A stretch of 64,000 nucleotides of DNA from Hygrocybe punicea (lineage: Eukaryota; Basidiomycota; Agaricomycetes; Agaricales; Hygrophoraceae), in the NCBI GenBank assembly GCA_963556145.1, contig OY744470.1:310001-374000 (forward strand), read 5' to 3'. The notes below the pieces were generated by a model, which worked only from the letters and a program-made list of their open reading frames with translations, was not told where the DNA came from and ran no database searches. Each line of letters starts with the position of its first letter. The stretch's first letter is position 1. This document shows positions 24,459-38,692 of this stretch, piece by piece. Made by a program: the position numbers and the translations under genes.

Positions 24459-27400
24459 CTACATTCTGTTACGATGTAGCCATAACCATACAATCAACTC
24501 CAAGCCATTATAAAATGATCCAGGATTGGCCTGTTCCTTGGCCCACATGCCAAATTCCTGGATCCTCATTCCTCTTTTTAGACCAGGAAAGGCTTTTGTG
24601 GCCTCTGTAAATATAGCTGGATTGATAAAGACAAACCAGCAAAGCACCGCAACAAAATCTTCAAATGGACATGCCACCGTCTTTTCAGGAGCAAAAACAG
24701 GATGTGTCGATGGCAAATATTTTCCCTGAGGCAAGCCACATTGCCAGCAATATTCGTACTTTTGAAAAGATCTGAAGTAGTTTTTCTTGAGATCGAACCA
24801 TCGGATGGCGTTGTTGACAAAGACGTCTTCTGGACCACGACAGCTGATGAAGTAGGTATGGTTTGGGGTCTTGACCACATCGCAACGTCCTTTCCATGCC
24901 CAACAAATGATGCACTTTCCATAGAGATATCTTGTCATGGCTCCAAGTTCTGCAGCCTTTGCCTTCCTGCTTTGCATATGTTGTGCATAAACAGCTGCAT
25001 CTAGCTGCACGGCCATCGATGGTCGAACACTGGTTGGCAGAATGATTGTTGCAGGAGGAAGTACTTGGGGTGTAGGTTTTGTTACTGGTGCTGCAGAGCC
25101 TGTTGCGACTGGCAATGTTTGAGGTATGGGCTCAGTAGATGGACCTGAGGAGGATGAGACAACATTGGAGCTGAGTGGGGCTCCACACAATGATTCCATA
25201 TCAATGTTCATGAGTGATGCGTCATCCCAACCTCCCAAGTCATAATCGTCCTCGATATCCATGGTATTTGATCGTGATATTTGAGGTGTGTCCTTGGCCA
25301 TGAGTTTTCTGACTGCATGGAGAAGCTCCGTGTTTGGATCACAAAGGTCGCACTGCTCTGCACCTTCTATCTCAGTGCAATCCATGCCATCTCCACCATC
25401 CATGAGACGAGTCATAACTTTTCTTCGACATTCTATATTGGTTTGTGCCCATTCTCCAGCTGCTGCAATACATTGACGGTCCTCCCAGCCATCAACTGAA
25501 CAGAATATGGTGTTGTTGCTGTGAAGCAAAAACACAAATGCGGGTTGGCCACTACGTCCTGCTCGTCCTGCACCTTGCTCGATGTTGATGGCACCAAAAG
25601 GTATTCCAATGAACAAAATGGCTTGGACATCCGGATGATCAATGCCATGCATAAAGCCAGAGGTTGCCACCATCCACTGGTGATGTCCTTGATACCACGA
25701 CTCTTGAAACTGCGCCTTCAGGTCAGATGGCATCTGGGAGTGAGATTTGCAGTCTCCAAAATGTTTAGCAATTTCGTTGACAGTTGGGATGTCAATGCAG
25801 AAGATGATACCACGCGATTGAGAGGTGAAGGTGGTTTGTTGCAAATATGAAGCCAGGTCAATGGCTATTTGGTTCACTGGTTTCATTTGGTTGTTGATGT
25901 GCAAGACATGGTATCTGATGTTTGGACGTGTGGTGGGGGCCCTGATGAACTGTGTCGACGAAGGCATGCATGTTTCCTCCAACAAAAGTTCTTCATGAGT
26001 CACTGGCAATGTGGCTGTGAGGAAGATTTTCATCACGGGGTAGAAAGCAAGCTCTTTGACTCGAGCAAAGTCTCCGCGATACATCACATCGGTGAAGATC
26101 TTATGAGCTTCATCAAACACCCATCGAACAATCTTTCCTTCTTTTTGGCGATACCATCTGGAGATTTAATTCAATATGCAACGATGTCATTACTGGCTTC
26201 CTGAGTGGACTTACTCTTTGAAACCCAATGAGGTCACTGATTCCATGGCCAGATACACCACACGCGCATCGCCTATCTGACGATGGGCGGACGTCCATTG
26301 ACAGGTAGGTATTCCATATGCCTTGGTTTTACGAATCATATCCAGCAGCAGCGCCTTGTTTGGAATGACCACCAGAGTGATGAGATTTGTTTCAAGCAAG
26401 GCTGGAAGTAAAAAGACCATGCTTTTGCCACCACCAGTTGGTAAAATACCCACAAAACTTTTCTCTCTTGACAGTGAAAGTTCAACCATCTGTCGTTGTT
26501 GTTCTGTTAGGAAAGTGGCATCTGGCTTGTCTGGAAAGATTTGCTGCAGCAGACGCAATGCTACATCATCCACAGGTTGATGATTTGGATTGATGTCCAA
26601 TGGCTGATCCAAGGCATAGATGTCATCAAAGTTATCAACGTGTCCTGAGCTTGTTTCATTGCTTTGAGGTATCGGAGGTGGTTCCAATATGACTTGTTGG
26701 TTATTGTGGACTGGAGCAACCAACGCATTTTGTCTCTGCATGAACTCTGCAATGCCTGCAGCAACACCGATTTGAATCTGCTGCTCCAGTTCCATTTTCA
26801 TCTGGGTGACAGAAGTTGTGATGACTCCTGTCAGTTGCTCCACTAGCCGCCCCAAGTCCACAGTCGTTGGTGATGGTGAGGTGGAGTTAATGGTGGTTGA
26901 TAATGATCTTGGTGTTTGAAAGCTTTCACGGATTTTTCTGCGCTGACGTAGAGGCAAAAGTGGGACGCCGTTGGGATAAAATCGAGTGAGACGCCACCAC
27001 CATTCAGAGGCATGACCAAATCGAAGCATGAGGTCACTTGAGACACCAGGAAGTAAACCACACTCTATGGCATAATTGTTACGACGTGCCATTGTAGAAT
27101 GGCCAGTCTGTTCTGCCAAGACGTCAACCTCGTCTTCTTCATAAATTTCATATTCTGAACCCAGGTAGACTTTTGCAATCAGCACGACCAGCTGCCGGTA
27201 TGGCCGAATTGTTAGAGATGTGCCAAAGTATGTCTCTGACACAGACTGCAAAGTGGAGGAGAATTGTGACTCAGTCATGCGCTTGCCAAAATGCATGAAA
27301 AAGTATTCGTGATAGAGCACCGCAACTTCTTCTCCCCACAGTTTGCGTGCCAAATCGACTTCCAGCTGACGAATGATGAGGAGGTAGAAATCCACTAGTT

Positions 27401-30142
27401 CTTGCAGTTCTGGAGGTAGCTTGCTTGGGATGAAGACCTCTCTGCGAATCTGGTTTTCGTATTTGACACGACGAGTTACAAGCCAGTCTGCACCATGGTT
27501 GCGAAAGAATGTCCGTGGACGAGTTGAGTTGCGTATTTTGGAATCCATTAGCTCTGATATTCTGGAAGGCTGTCCAGGAAGGGTGTGGCATAGAACCGCT
27601 ATGTGGCCATTAATCCTGGTTGTCTTTTCCATGATGCGAAGCATGGAACCCGGCTTGAAAATGAGGCCATCCTTGCCCTTGGTGCAAAGATCAATGGATG
27701 AATCATTCATTAATATCTGTATGAGGGCTCTGTCCTTGACAAATTTGCCATTGTTGAGCCATCCATAACCACGAGTACGTTCCGTCATGTCGTCTGGAAT
27801 GATGTCTGGAATATTGACGGTAATGCAACTGTTGTTGCAAAGGTTGGTGACATCTTCCTTGACATCAGAAAATAGCATCCTGAGACCAATGATCCAGCGC
27901 TCCACCTCCATGGTCTTGTCCTTGTATGTCACGATCGTCCCATCCTCATTTACAGTAGCGGTTGGAGGGCGAGTGTTGGCATATGATAATGATGAGGCAA
28001 ACCGCTGATAGTCCACAACTAAGTTGTATGGAGAGAGAACGCCTGGACTTAGATTCTGCATGCAAAAATACTCAAGGGACCTGAATTATTTGTTACTCGA
28101 CTATTAGAAGATCACTTCAAGTCATCACTCACTTGTATGCATTGTTTTCAAATTGTGGAGCTGACAGAATGCCTTGATACAATGTGCTCCCTCGGCAAAT
28201 ATACTTCCAGATTGAAAATGGCTTTGTTAACTCGTGAGCATCCTGGAAATTGCCATCAGGAGTCATGTTCCCAATCGCCAGGTAGCACTCCAAGACTTCC
28301 AACCACTTGCTGTACTCTCCTTCTTGTTGTTGCTGCATGGACAAAAATGGGTATATGAACTGATGCAGAATGGTGACTGCTTTGTCGTCTTGACTTGGAT
28401 CGTCCAATAACTTCAAGAGCTTTCTGCCGATGACACGAGTGCCCTGAGATATGGGGAAGGAATAGTTGGAGGGATGAGGATCCAAAGTTAACAATACTGC
28501 TTGAGCTAATGCATGCAGCGGTTGACCATAACGATAGAGAGTCTCATCATCGCTGTGGGGTTGCCAGTGCTTGCAATTTTGCGTGACTCTGTGATCAAAC
28601 ACAAGTTGAAACATATTAGAATTCTTTGTTACAAACAAGTGTGATTTGTGGAGGTAACATACCGAGGGCATTCCATGAGCAGACATCTCATGGCAACTGT
28701 GGAATTTATAGCCTTTGCTCGAATGTCTTTCAAGTAGTCGGTAACAATGTCGCCCAGATGACCCAGTCCTTTTTTTAAGATACGAGTCGGTAGCGTGACG
28801 AGAGATAAGAGGTGACCCCGTGTACGATAATCCTGGCTGTAGTCTTGTAGATGGATGTGCCATTGTGTTAGTTGAAGCATAGGAGGGACTTCATGGGCAT
28901 GAGCAGGTGCAGTTGCTGGGAACACAGGAAAGTTGGAGACTTCATCTCGCATGTATATCGTAAACATGTCATCAGATGAAAGTTCGCTGAGCAAAGGATT
29001 GACTTCAAAGTAGCATTCTCCCACAGGCCTGAAAAATGTTTGCAAAGTGCCCAAGTGATGACGGTATCCAGGAAGTATCGTCAAGTCTTTGTGAGTCTTG
29101 TACCAGTGATTGTCAAAGGATTTCTTTTTGGGTGCACAGAAAGTGCAGTGATTGCAACAGAAGCCATCTGTGACCTGATCTAAAAGCTCAATAGGAGGGC
29201 CTCCTGGTGGAGGCTTTGTGACCTCATGATTATCTGTAATGCCCAGATCTTCCACAATTTCTCCAAAGGCTAATATCTGTGGGTTGGTTAATTGAATGCC
29301 ATGATGCCGAATGTGAGTGATTGTGGCACTAGGAAGTTGAGCGATGCCACAAAGACAAATGAGCTTTTTGAAATGGATGTGGAATCGAACTCCCATAAAT
29401 GTGAAGATGTCATTGGTGGTCAAATATGACTTGGAACCATCCAGGTGATGTGGAAAGGCAGTTACTGGAAATGTCATTAAAATGCTTGGCACTCCATGAC
29501 TCAGATATCACATATACTGACTGGTCAAGCTGTCCTCAATTGCAGAGGGTTTGTCAATTTGAATCTCTTTAGATGCAACCACGTTAGCTTAGTTGACATG
29601 CTCAGGAGAATGCCTACCAGTTGAGTCAATCTCCATTTCAGATTGGTGTTCAGTGATATTCCTGACATCTGAACCACTTCTAGATGGGCCTGCTAGATCT
29701 GAGGATGGCTTGAAATAAGGATGGTGACGCAAGATTGTATGATGATGATGATGATGCTTGACAACGTCGTCCTTGGGGGCAGAGGAACTTGCACCTGGTT
29801 CATTGTAAGGAGCAGATTGTGTTGGCAAGCAACCATTCCAAGGTGATGGCGACAAAGTGGAATGTTGGTTGTTGAGGTGAATTTTGAATTTACGATAGTC
29901 ATGACCTAGCCATGAGCAGATGGCAATAGGACACTGTATCGGATCAACGGGACTCTCTCGGAGACCTGTCCAAGTAACTCCTAAGAAACACCAGTAAGTA
30001 TGTTTCAAGTTGACTTAAATGTTGGCAATAGAGCACCATTAATTTTGCAAGGATTATCAATTCGGTGTTTTTGGAGGATGTGACTTGGCAATGCATTTTT
30101 ATGTGTTGAAAGAGATTGGTGGCAAATGGAGCATTTGTTCAT
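24459..30142 (-). CDS. Zinc-finger + tyrosine-recombinase-like + RecQ helicase fusion, copy C, complete
   Basis: Six exons give 1,773 codons including stop: 30142-30037, 29980-29618, 29491-28663, 28588-28133, 28080-26215 and 26157-24459. Approximate domain order: C2H2 finger (residues 4-26), second C2H2 (52-75), His6 run, OrsD-like zinc region (200-300), tyrosine-recombinase-like domain (750-925), low-complexity linker, RecQ helicase with Walker A LPTGGGKS, DEAH and QGAGRAGR (1,100-1,400), and a Cys-rich C-terminus. The fingers plus RecQ match telomere-linked helicases known from fungal subtelomeres (S. pombe tlh, Ustilago UTASa). Recombinase residues seen are Arg (RISEL), Lys, RPYR in place of HxxR, His (GHS) and Tyr 9 residues later. 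Likely nuclear. Asn replaces Asp near the second finger relative to copy A. The 126-nt second intron is provisional. Confidence 0.88.
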
Positions 30143-30582
30143 CTTGTGATGCAAGTGTGAAGAGTTTGTATAACTAAGAAAATTTTGACTGAGATGATGG
30201 TGGTTGAAGGTCAAGATGTAATTGTGGCTAAGACCAAATAATGAATAACAGATGTAGCCACACAAACAGGTCACATGACAACACAGCCACATATACCAAT
30301 GCAGACAATGCTAAGATTTTCTTCTGGCCTTGTACATGACTGATTTTGACATATTAAGGTAATCAGTGTGGGTAGTTCTAATTTGAATGGCTAAGTAGTA
30401 GCCCTAAGTACTGATTCAAGATTATGAAGCTCTGAGAATGATGGTAGAAATTCCCCTAACTTCTTTAATGAACTGAGGAATCCTAATTTGTTTCAGTATA
30501 GAAGTGATGGAAGTTTGTAATGTTTCTGCGAGGAATTAATGTACTCTATGGGTATGATCTGTGATGATGGGGGCAATGGCTT

Positions 30583-31072
30583 GAGGGAACAAGCTAAAAC
30601 ACTTGGCCTCCTCACCCAAAATGCCCGCTTACAAAGATACCCCGTGCGATTCGTCAATTCTTTGCTACCTGCCAGCAAACCCCGTGCGATTTGGTCAATA
30701 GATGCCAAAGCATCTCTGGAAAGCTTGGGGGAACAATCTAAAACACTTGGCCTCCTCACCCAAACTGCCCGCTTACAAAGATACCCCGTGCGATTCGTCA
30801 ATTCTTTGCTACCTGCCAGCAAACCCCGTGCGATTTGGTCAATAGATGCCAAAGCATCTCTGGAAAGCTTGGGGGAACAATCTAAAACACTTGGCCTCCT
30901 CACCCAAACTGCCCGCTTACAAAGATACCCCGTGCGATTCGTCAATTCTTTGCTACCTGCCAGCAAACCCCGTGCGATTTGGTCAATAGATGCCAAAGCA
31001 TCTCTGGAAAGCTTGGGGGAACAATCTAAAACACTTGGCCTCCTCACCCAAATTGCCCGCTTACAAAGATAC
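30583..31072. repeat. 144-bp minisatellite, copy C (about 3 units)
   Basis: Same 144-bp unit as at 5229 but only three full periods (landmark near 30640, 30784 and 30928), all of the CCTCCTCACC type. The flanks are identical to the other copies, so copy number is the variable part. Confidence 0.92.
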
Positions 31073-31221
31073 CCCCCCTGGGGTACGGGGAAGCAACCCA
31101 CTGCCAACACACCCTGTGCGATTTGATGAGTACATGACACGCTCCAAATCGCACGGGGTGGGGATAGACGGGGTGAACCTTTGCCCTACACCCCCCCTAG
31201 GGCAGGGTGGAGAGGTGTTAG
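31073..31221. mobile_element. Constant right terminus of the array element, copy C
   Basis: Identical to 6151-6299 and ends GTGTTAG at 31221, but continues directly into CTGTTCTCATCG, a phase of the 503-bp satellite about 330 bp away from the phase used at the first junction. TAG is shared between the terminus and the satellite, a possible 3-bp microhomology. Confidence 0.8.
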
Positions 31222-34200
31222 CTGTTCTCATCGTTCCAATTTACATGGTCCCTGCCTGTGACTTGGTCTTGTGCCGACTCGGTGATTTCACCATCTCCGT
31301 GACCCATTACACTCCTTTCCATCAATCACGGTTTCTTACCAACTTCGAATCGTGGCAGGATCACTTGGGTTCGGTATGGCACGTGCATCTAAGTTCTGCT
31401 GTGCGGTGTTTCATCCGATGCTAACCAGTATTTCTTGCTGTGTGCTACTGGCCGTGAATTGATGTTCCCCTGCGAGACACCGAGTCGAGACACCTAAAGT
31501 TGCTAACCCTTAGTTCCCGGCACGGAACGGGTGCAAATACACCATGGAAATTACGCGTTAGAAATGGCCATAGGATCCAAGTAGTCTGCCATCCAGTCAC
31601 GGTCGTGTCGTATGGATCGCATTCGTAACTTTCACGGGGACGGTAAAGACACGGCTGGCGTAGATGAATGGAACGGTTCTAAAAATCACTCCTCGACCAC
31701 AATGCTTCAATCTCATCGGCGTAGCTGTTCTCATCGTTCCAATTTACATGGTCCCTGCCTGTGACTTGGTCTTGTGCTGACTCGGTGATTTCACCATCTC
31801 CGTGACCCATTACACTCCTTTCCATCAATCACGGTTTCTTACCAACTTCGAATCGTGGCAGGATCACTTGGGTTCGGTATGGCACGTGCATCTAAGTTCT
31901 GCTGTGCGGTGTTTCATCCGATGCTAACCAGTATTTCTTGCTGTGTGCTACTGGCCGTGAATTGACGTTCCCCTGCGAGACACCGAGTCGAGACACCTAA
32001 AGTTGCTAACCCTTAGTTCCCGGCACGGAACGGGTGCAAATACACCATGGAAATTACGCGTTAGAAATGGCCATAGGATCCAAGTAGTCTGCCATCCAGT
32101 CACGGTCGTGTCGTATGGATCGCATTCGTAACTTTCACGGGGACGGTAAAGACACGGCTGGCGTAGATGAATGGAACGGTTCTAAAAATCACTCCTCGAC
32201 CACAATGCTTCAATCTCATCGGCGTAGCTGTTCTCATCGTTCCAATTTACATGGTCCCTGCCTGTGACTTGGTCTTGTGCTGACTCGGTGATTTCACCAT
32301 CTCCGTGACCCATTACACTCCTTTCCATCAATCACGGTTTCTTACCAACTTCGAATCGTGGCAGGATCACTTGGGTTCGGTATGGCACGTGCATCTAAGT
32401 TCTGCTGTGCGGTGTTTCATCCGATGCTAACCAGTATTTCTTGCTGTGTGCTACTGGCCGTGAATTGACGTTCCCCTGCGAGACACCGAGTCGAGACACC
32501 TAAAGTTGCTAACCCTTAGTTCCCGGCACGGAACGGGTGCAAATACACCATGGAAATTACGCGTTAGAAATGGCCATAGGATCCAAGTAGTCTGCCATCC
32601 AGTCACGGTCGTGTCGTATGGATCGCATTCGTAACTTTCACGGGGACGGTAAAGACACGGCTGGCGTAGATGAATGGAACGGTTCTAAAAATCACTCCTC
32701 GACCACAATGCTTCAATCTCATCGGCGTAGCTGTTCTCATCGTTCCAATTTACATGGTCCCTGCCTGTGACTTGGTCTTGTGCCGACTCGGTGATTTCAC
32801 CATCTCCGTGACCCATTACACTCCTTTCCATCAATCACGGTTTCTTACCAACTTCGAATCGTGGCAGGATCACTTGGGTTCGGTATGGCACGTGCATCTA
32901 AGTTCTGCTGTGCGGTGTTTCATCCGATGCTAACCAGTATTTCTTGCTGTGTGCTACTGGCCGTGAATTGACGTTCCCCTGCGAGACACCGAGTCGAGAC
33001 ACCTAAAGTTGCTAACCCTTAGTTCCCGGCACGGAACGGGTGCAAATACACCATGGAAATTACGCGTTAGAAATGGCCATAGGATCCAAGTAGTCTGCCA
33101 TCCAGTCACGGTCGTGTCGTATGGATCGCATTCGTAACTTTCACGGGGACGGTAAAGACACGGCTGGCGTAGATGAATGGAACGGTTCTAAAAATCACTC
33201 CTCGACCACAATGCTTCAATCTCATCGGCGTAGCTGTTCTCATCGTTCCAATTTACATGGTCCCTGCCTGTGACTTGGTCTTGTGCCGACTCGGTGATTT
33301 CACCATCTCCGTGACCCATTACACTCCTTTCCATCAATCACGGTTTCTTACCAACTTCGAATCGTGGCAGGATCACTTGGGTTCGGTATGGCACGTGCAT
33401 CTAAGTTCTGCTGTGCGGTGTTTCATCCGATGCTAACCAGTATTTCTTGCTGTGTGCTACTGGCCGTGAATTGATGTTCCCCTGCGAGACACCGAGTCGA
33501 GACACCTAAAGTTGCTAACCCTTAGTTCCCGGCACGGAACGGGTGCAAATACACCATGGAAATTACGCGTTAGAAATGGCCATAGGATCCAAGTAGTCTG
33601 CCATCCAGTCACGGTCGTGTCGTATGGATCGCATTCGTAACTTTCACGGGGACGGTAAAGACACGGCTGGCGTAGATGAATGGAACGGTTCTAAAAATCA
33701 CTCCTCGACCACAATGCTTCAATCTCATCGGCGTAGCTGTTCTCATCGTTCCAATTTACATGGTCCCTGCCTGTGACTTGGTCTTGTGCTGACTCGGTGA
33801 TTTCACCATCTCCGTGACCCATTACACTCCTTTCCATCAATCACGGTTTCTTACCAACTTCGAATCGTGGCAGGATCACTTGGGTTCGGTATGGCACGTG
33901 CATCTAAGTTCTGCTGTGCGGTGTTTCATCCGATGCTAACCAGTATTTCTTGCTGTGTGCTACTGGCCGTGAATTGACGTTCCCCTGCGAGACACCGAGT
34001 CGAGACACCTAAAGTTGCTAACCCTTAGTTCCCGGCACGGAACGGGTGCAAATACACCATGGAAATTACGCGTTAGAAATGGCCATAGGATCCAAGTAGT
34101 CTGCCATCCAGTCACGGTCGTGTCGTATGGATCGCATTCGTAACTTTCACGGGGACGGTAAAGACACGGCTGGCGTAGATGAATGGAACGGTTCTAAAAA

Positions 34201-34379
34201 TCACTCCTCGACCACAATGCTTCAATCTCATCGGCGTAGCTGTTCTCATCGTTCCAATTTACATGGTCCCTGCCTGTGACTTGGTCTTGTGCTGACTCGG
34301 TGATTTCACCATCTCCGTGACCCATTACACTCCTTTCCATCAATCACGGTTTCTTACCAACTTCGAATCGTGGCAGGAT
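31222..34379. repeat. 503-bp satellite, second array (about 6.3 units)
   Basis: Same satellite and same right edge (GGCAGGAT) as 6300-9285. Its left edge lies at a different phase and the order of C/T variants differs from the first array, so the two arrays are not simple recent copies of each other across their full length. Confidence 0.92.
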
Positions 34380-34967
34380 ATCATAGCCTTTGGTTCAAGT
34401 TATTAAGAATGCAACCCTCACTACCTAATTTGTAAATGGCAATGCCAACATTTCATCAATTTGTGGTTTGTGTTTCTATGATGTGATCAATGCCTAACTT
34501 CTTCACTCACTTGAACAATCCTAACCTTTTTTCAGTACAAGACATTATACCTCCAATAAGTATTTGTTTATATTTGTTTATATTTGGCTTTACTCAATCT
34601 CCATCGCTAACTTTAAACTCCATCATCCTCTCTTGCTTTGCAACCACCATCATCCATATTTGTAAGTGGTCTGAGTTGTTGTTGTATTTTTCCTGGATGT
34701 CTCAAGGTTTTTTTTTTACACATGAGCTTGCAAGTCCTTTTGGAACAGCACTTTTTTTTCTCTCTTTTTTTTGTGGATCTTACTTCAATATAATTTGATT
34801 AGTTGCAACCTGTCCTGACACATCCCTGTTATATAGTGCCCATACTTCTTGGTGGTTATCTAACACTGCTCTTCAATCTTGTCCTCTCAATATCAAGTCA
34901 GTTTTCACTTTCATGTCATTCTATTGCCATTGACAAACATAAACAATATTGTATCACTAAGTTCACA

Positions 34968-37808
34968 ATGACAACTCAAATGACTGCCACCCAAAATGTG
35001 CTACGATCTCCCATCTTTGTGGAATTCATCACCCAGCTACATGTTCATGGTCATGTGATCCTCAAAGTTCCTGTGACTCAACTGGACTTTCATGACTTTT
35101 TACGTGAACAAAATCTTGGTTACATTGACTCTCTGGTTCAAGCCATCAAGGCCAACAACCAGTCGATTCTGTTTCCAATGAAAGCTTGTACAAGTTTTGA
35201 TTGGAACACTCTACGAAATCTGGAACCACTGTCCCGTGCACCTCGTGACATGCTTGCGCATGTATTTGATGGTGGCCATCGTCTCGCTGCCTATCAGATA
35301 CTGAGGGATCAAGGTCAGTTGGAGGATGTCTATGTGGTGCTGCATCGTGCTGGTAAGCATGTATTGTTGTATAGTTGGCCATAGCGACTGACTCCATTAC
35401 AGACAAGTTGCACCAAGATATCTTCTCCCTACGTGCATACATGGTGCTCCTGAATTTTGAAAACCCACGCTTGGATGACAATGGAGTGGACAAGTGGAAT
35501 GGACTTGTCAGTATTGTGGCCAAGTTACATGATGCTGAAAGATATACATCTGCCACTATTGCCCCGATACACCAACTGGTTAACATGATTTACATGTCAA
35601 GTTCCAGTGCCACAGAGCAACAAGCCTGGTTGCAGATATTCGAGATGCTCAAACATCCTGTTTTGACATTCTATTGGAACAATCTTTTGATCTCCCCAGC
35701 ATATCGCTCGGAACTTACCTTGGACAACATCAAAAGAATGGCAAGTTACGATCCATCTGTATGTCTTCTCACAATAAGTTGCTACTAAATGATACATATT
35801 GCTGACGTGTCTGACAGTTTCTGCAATATGTTTTGAAAGATGTTGCCAGCTTTGCATACGACATCACTTACAAAAATATGGCACATTTCTGTGTGGAGCC
35901 CACTGCTCAATGGATGGCATGCGATGCAGATGGAAATGGACAAGAATTTATCCACTCTTTTGTTTCTTCAAAGTTGGATGATATCCTTGCATCCATTGCG
36001 GTGGAAGTATCAGCCAACCGAACCTGTTGGTGGCGCCCCCGAAAGAATGCCCCATACATTCCTATAGCCAAGTTTTTACAAATTGCTGGCCAGCCTTGCG
36101 ACAACTATACAAACCTACTTTTGGAAGCACCAACCGTTCATTTTGTTTTTCCACAACACGTATGTCACCCATCCTCTTTATGCATGCGATGAGTTCACCG
36201 CTGATTGTTATCAACCAGCTACTGTTGCCATCATTCCTGAGTCATCCCGACTTTTCCAATAAAATGGAAGGTGTCACATTGATAATGTTACAGGTTGGTT
36301 ATCTTTTATGACATCTCGGTCACAGCTGACCATCATATATTCAGGTGGTGGCATTCTTTTATGGATGTTGCACTCTTGTATCACATTTCAAGGATAACGA
36401 CCGCTCGAATTCCTGGCTTTTGGGACCAAACAAAAACCTGTATTGTGCTGGTTGGTACAACTACTCTGAAGGCCAAGTTAGACATGCTTTGTATCTGAGC
36501 AACACTGGAGTGGATTATGAAGTTGATCCAGACAAACCGCTTAGCGCAGAAATCAAACGGGACACACATGAAGCATGGGAAGAGGTCAGTATCTAATATT
36601 TGCTCAAATAACAATCTCATGTTTTCATCTCTCTTTGGCAGTTGGTTTTTTTTATATGGACACACCATGAGGCTCTCACACAAGCGTGGTCTGCCTCGGT
36701 CATGACAGATGTCACTGAAGCGGAAGCAGATCTTGGAACAATACAAATTCTGATCAATGAAATGCAGGGTTTATTGGAAGTTGCTCAATCACCATGGCTT
36801 AGTTTGTTTGATATGATTGGCTTGGAAAGAGGAACAACACTTCTTCCAAATAGAGCTTTCACTCTTCCTCTTCGAAGTAAGCTAATATCTGTCAAGTTTT
36901 GTCACTAAAACTGATTTTTAGCAACAGCATTGGACAGGGATAAGCAAGTGGCAACTCGCAAGTGGATTCACAGTCAGAGTATAGCTTGTGCATCCGTTGT
37001 GCACAATGAACCTAATGATGTGAGAAGCTCGAGGATCTTTGATGTCCTATTTTTGACATCATTGCAGCTCATGCATGAAGTCACAAATCATTCATGTTAC
37101 CCCAATACTACACAATTGACAGGTTGCGCTCAACCTTCACAACGGAGCATTGAATTGATACAGACAATACTGGACATGGCGGGACCAGTGTCAGCAAAAT
37201 TGGATGCAAAGTATGCCAATCTGGATATCAAACCTGCAATGAAAATGGCTGCCTCGTCGACACATGACATACATCAAGATGATGTATTTCTCCAGGATTT
37301 TGGTGGAATCATGGACTGGGTTTCAGTTGGTGAATCAATACAACAGGCCTCAGCTACAGGACAGGACAAGATCATCAACAATGTTGATGGTCAATCATCA
37401 ACATTACCATCAATGGCAGCAGGTATTCCCCTGACAACAGATGTTGCAATGGAAGATGAAGAATCGAGCGGTACAGATGGCAATCCGCAAATACGATCCC
37501 TACATCAATTGGATTCGTCACTCCAACGAAACTTCTGCTCCTTAGCTCGACTCATAATGGCAGATCCAGTGGTGGTGAATATGCTTGGATATGATAAAGG
37601 TCTGCAGCAGCTCCACGAGATGATACATATTGCTGCAATGCAATGGAGGGAAATCAATTTTGGCAACTCGTCGGATCCCCATCAATGCCTCAGCTTTACT
37701 GGAGAGGAAAGATTTCAACAATACAACTGGGCCTTGCAACCGCAAGGCATACAGTTGGATGAAGATTATCATCAACAACTTGCAGCATTGTATTCTCTAG
37801 ATGGCTAG
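34968..37808 (+). CDS. ParB/sulfiredoxin-like domain protein, second copy
   Basis: Exact-offset copy (25,094 bp) of the seven-exon gene at 9874, with the DGGHRLAAYQIL signature and all introns conserved. No disabling difference was seen. Function unknown. Confidence 0.82.
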
Positions 37809-38376
37809 GCATTGTGGCACTGATATTATTTGCATTTGCATTCTTGGTTTTAAAAGAACATGTCTTATGTGGTTAAATGGCTTTATCTGTGAATATTTCA
37901 AGTTGAAAAAAAAAAAAAGTCTTATGTTGTGAACAGATGTTATCTGAGAGCATTGGGATTATTTGAATGGTTAGTGGTCAATGAGAAAGTGGTAGACTGG
38001 ATTTATAGAATAGCAAAAGTTGCAAAAAAGTGAGAGAGATGTTATAAGTGGTATAACCTGAATCTGAATCTGTAATTCTCATAGGAGAAAAGTCCAAGAT
38101 ACAGATTGATAAAAATTATTAGAGTTGTATATATTTTATTTCTTAGAGGTTTTTACATATCAGTTTTGTACTGCAAGTAAATTAGTCACTGAAGCTTGTC
38201 ATTTTGTGAATCACAGGATTTCAATAATTAAATGTTAGTACTGGTAATAAAACTGACACCTAGGAATTTAGTAGTAGAAAACACATCTGGGAGTCAGAAA
38301 TTTAGATGGTTATAAAGTTACAAAAAAATTGACATGAGTGAGAGACCAGAAAAATTTAGTAAAAATGAGAGGGTAT
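37809..38376. other. AT-rich non-coding spacer
   Basis: Copy of 12715-13282; no gene seen. Confidence 0.5.
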
Positions 38377-38589
38377 AGCCAAGCAATCAGAATAACCATT
38401 CCCGAGGGAGACATCCAAAGGCTGAAGCCGGTAGTCCTTGGACTCCTTAAATATCAGCTTGCTGTCTCAGGGGCAGATACATAAATCCCTTGGGACCGAA
38501 AGTACCTGGCACAGTCTCGAACTCGGGAGAGAGTCACGTGACGGCCTCAATGCACTCCGTAGAGTGTTTAACCACTAAGCTATGTTGCC
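38377..38589 (-). mobile_element. tRNA-derived SINE-like element, second copy
   Basis: Same A box, B box and body as 13283-13495 at a fixed offset, so it was duplicated with the unit and is not an independent insertion. Confidence 0.6.
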
Positions 38590-38692
38590 AATAAAATAGA
38601 TGCCAACATAACATGTTTATAGTGCTAACAATATAAATTGTAACAGAGTAGATAGCTGACTACAGAGTGCTTCTACGTGTAGTCATTCGAAC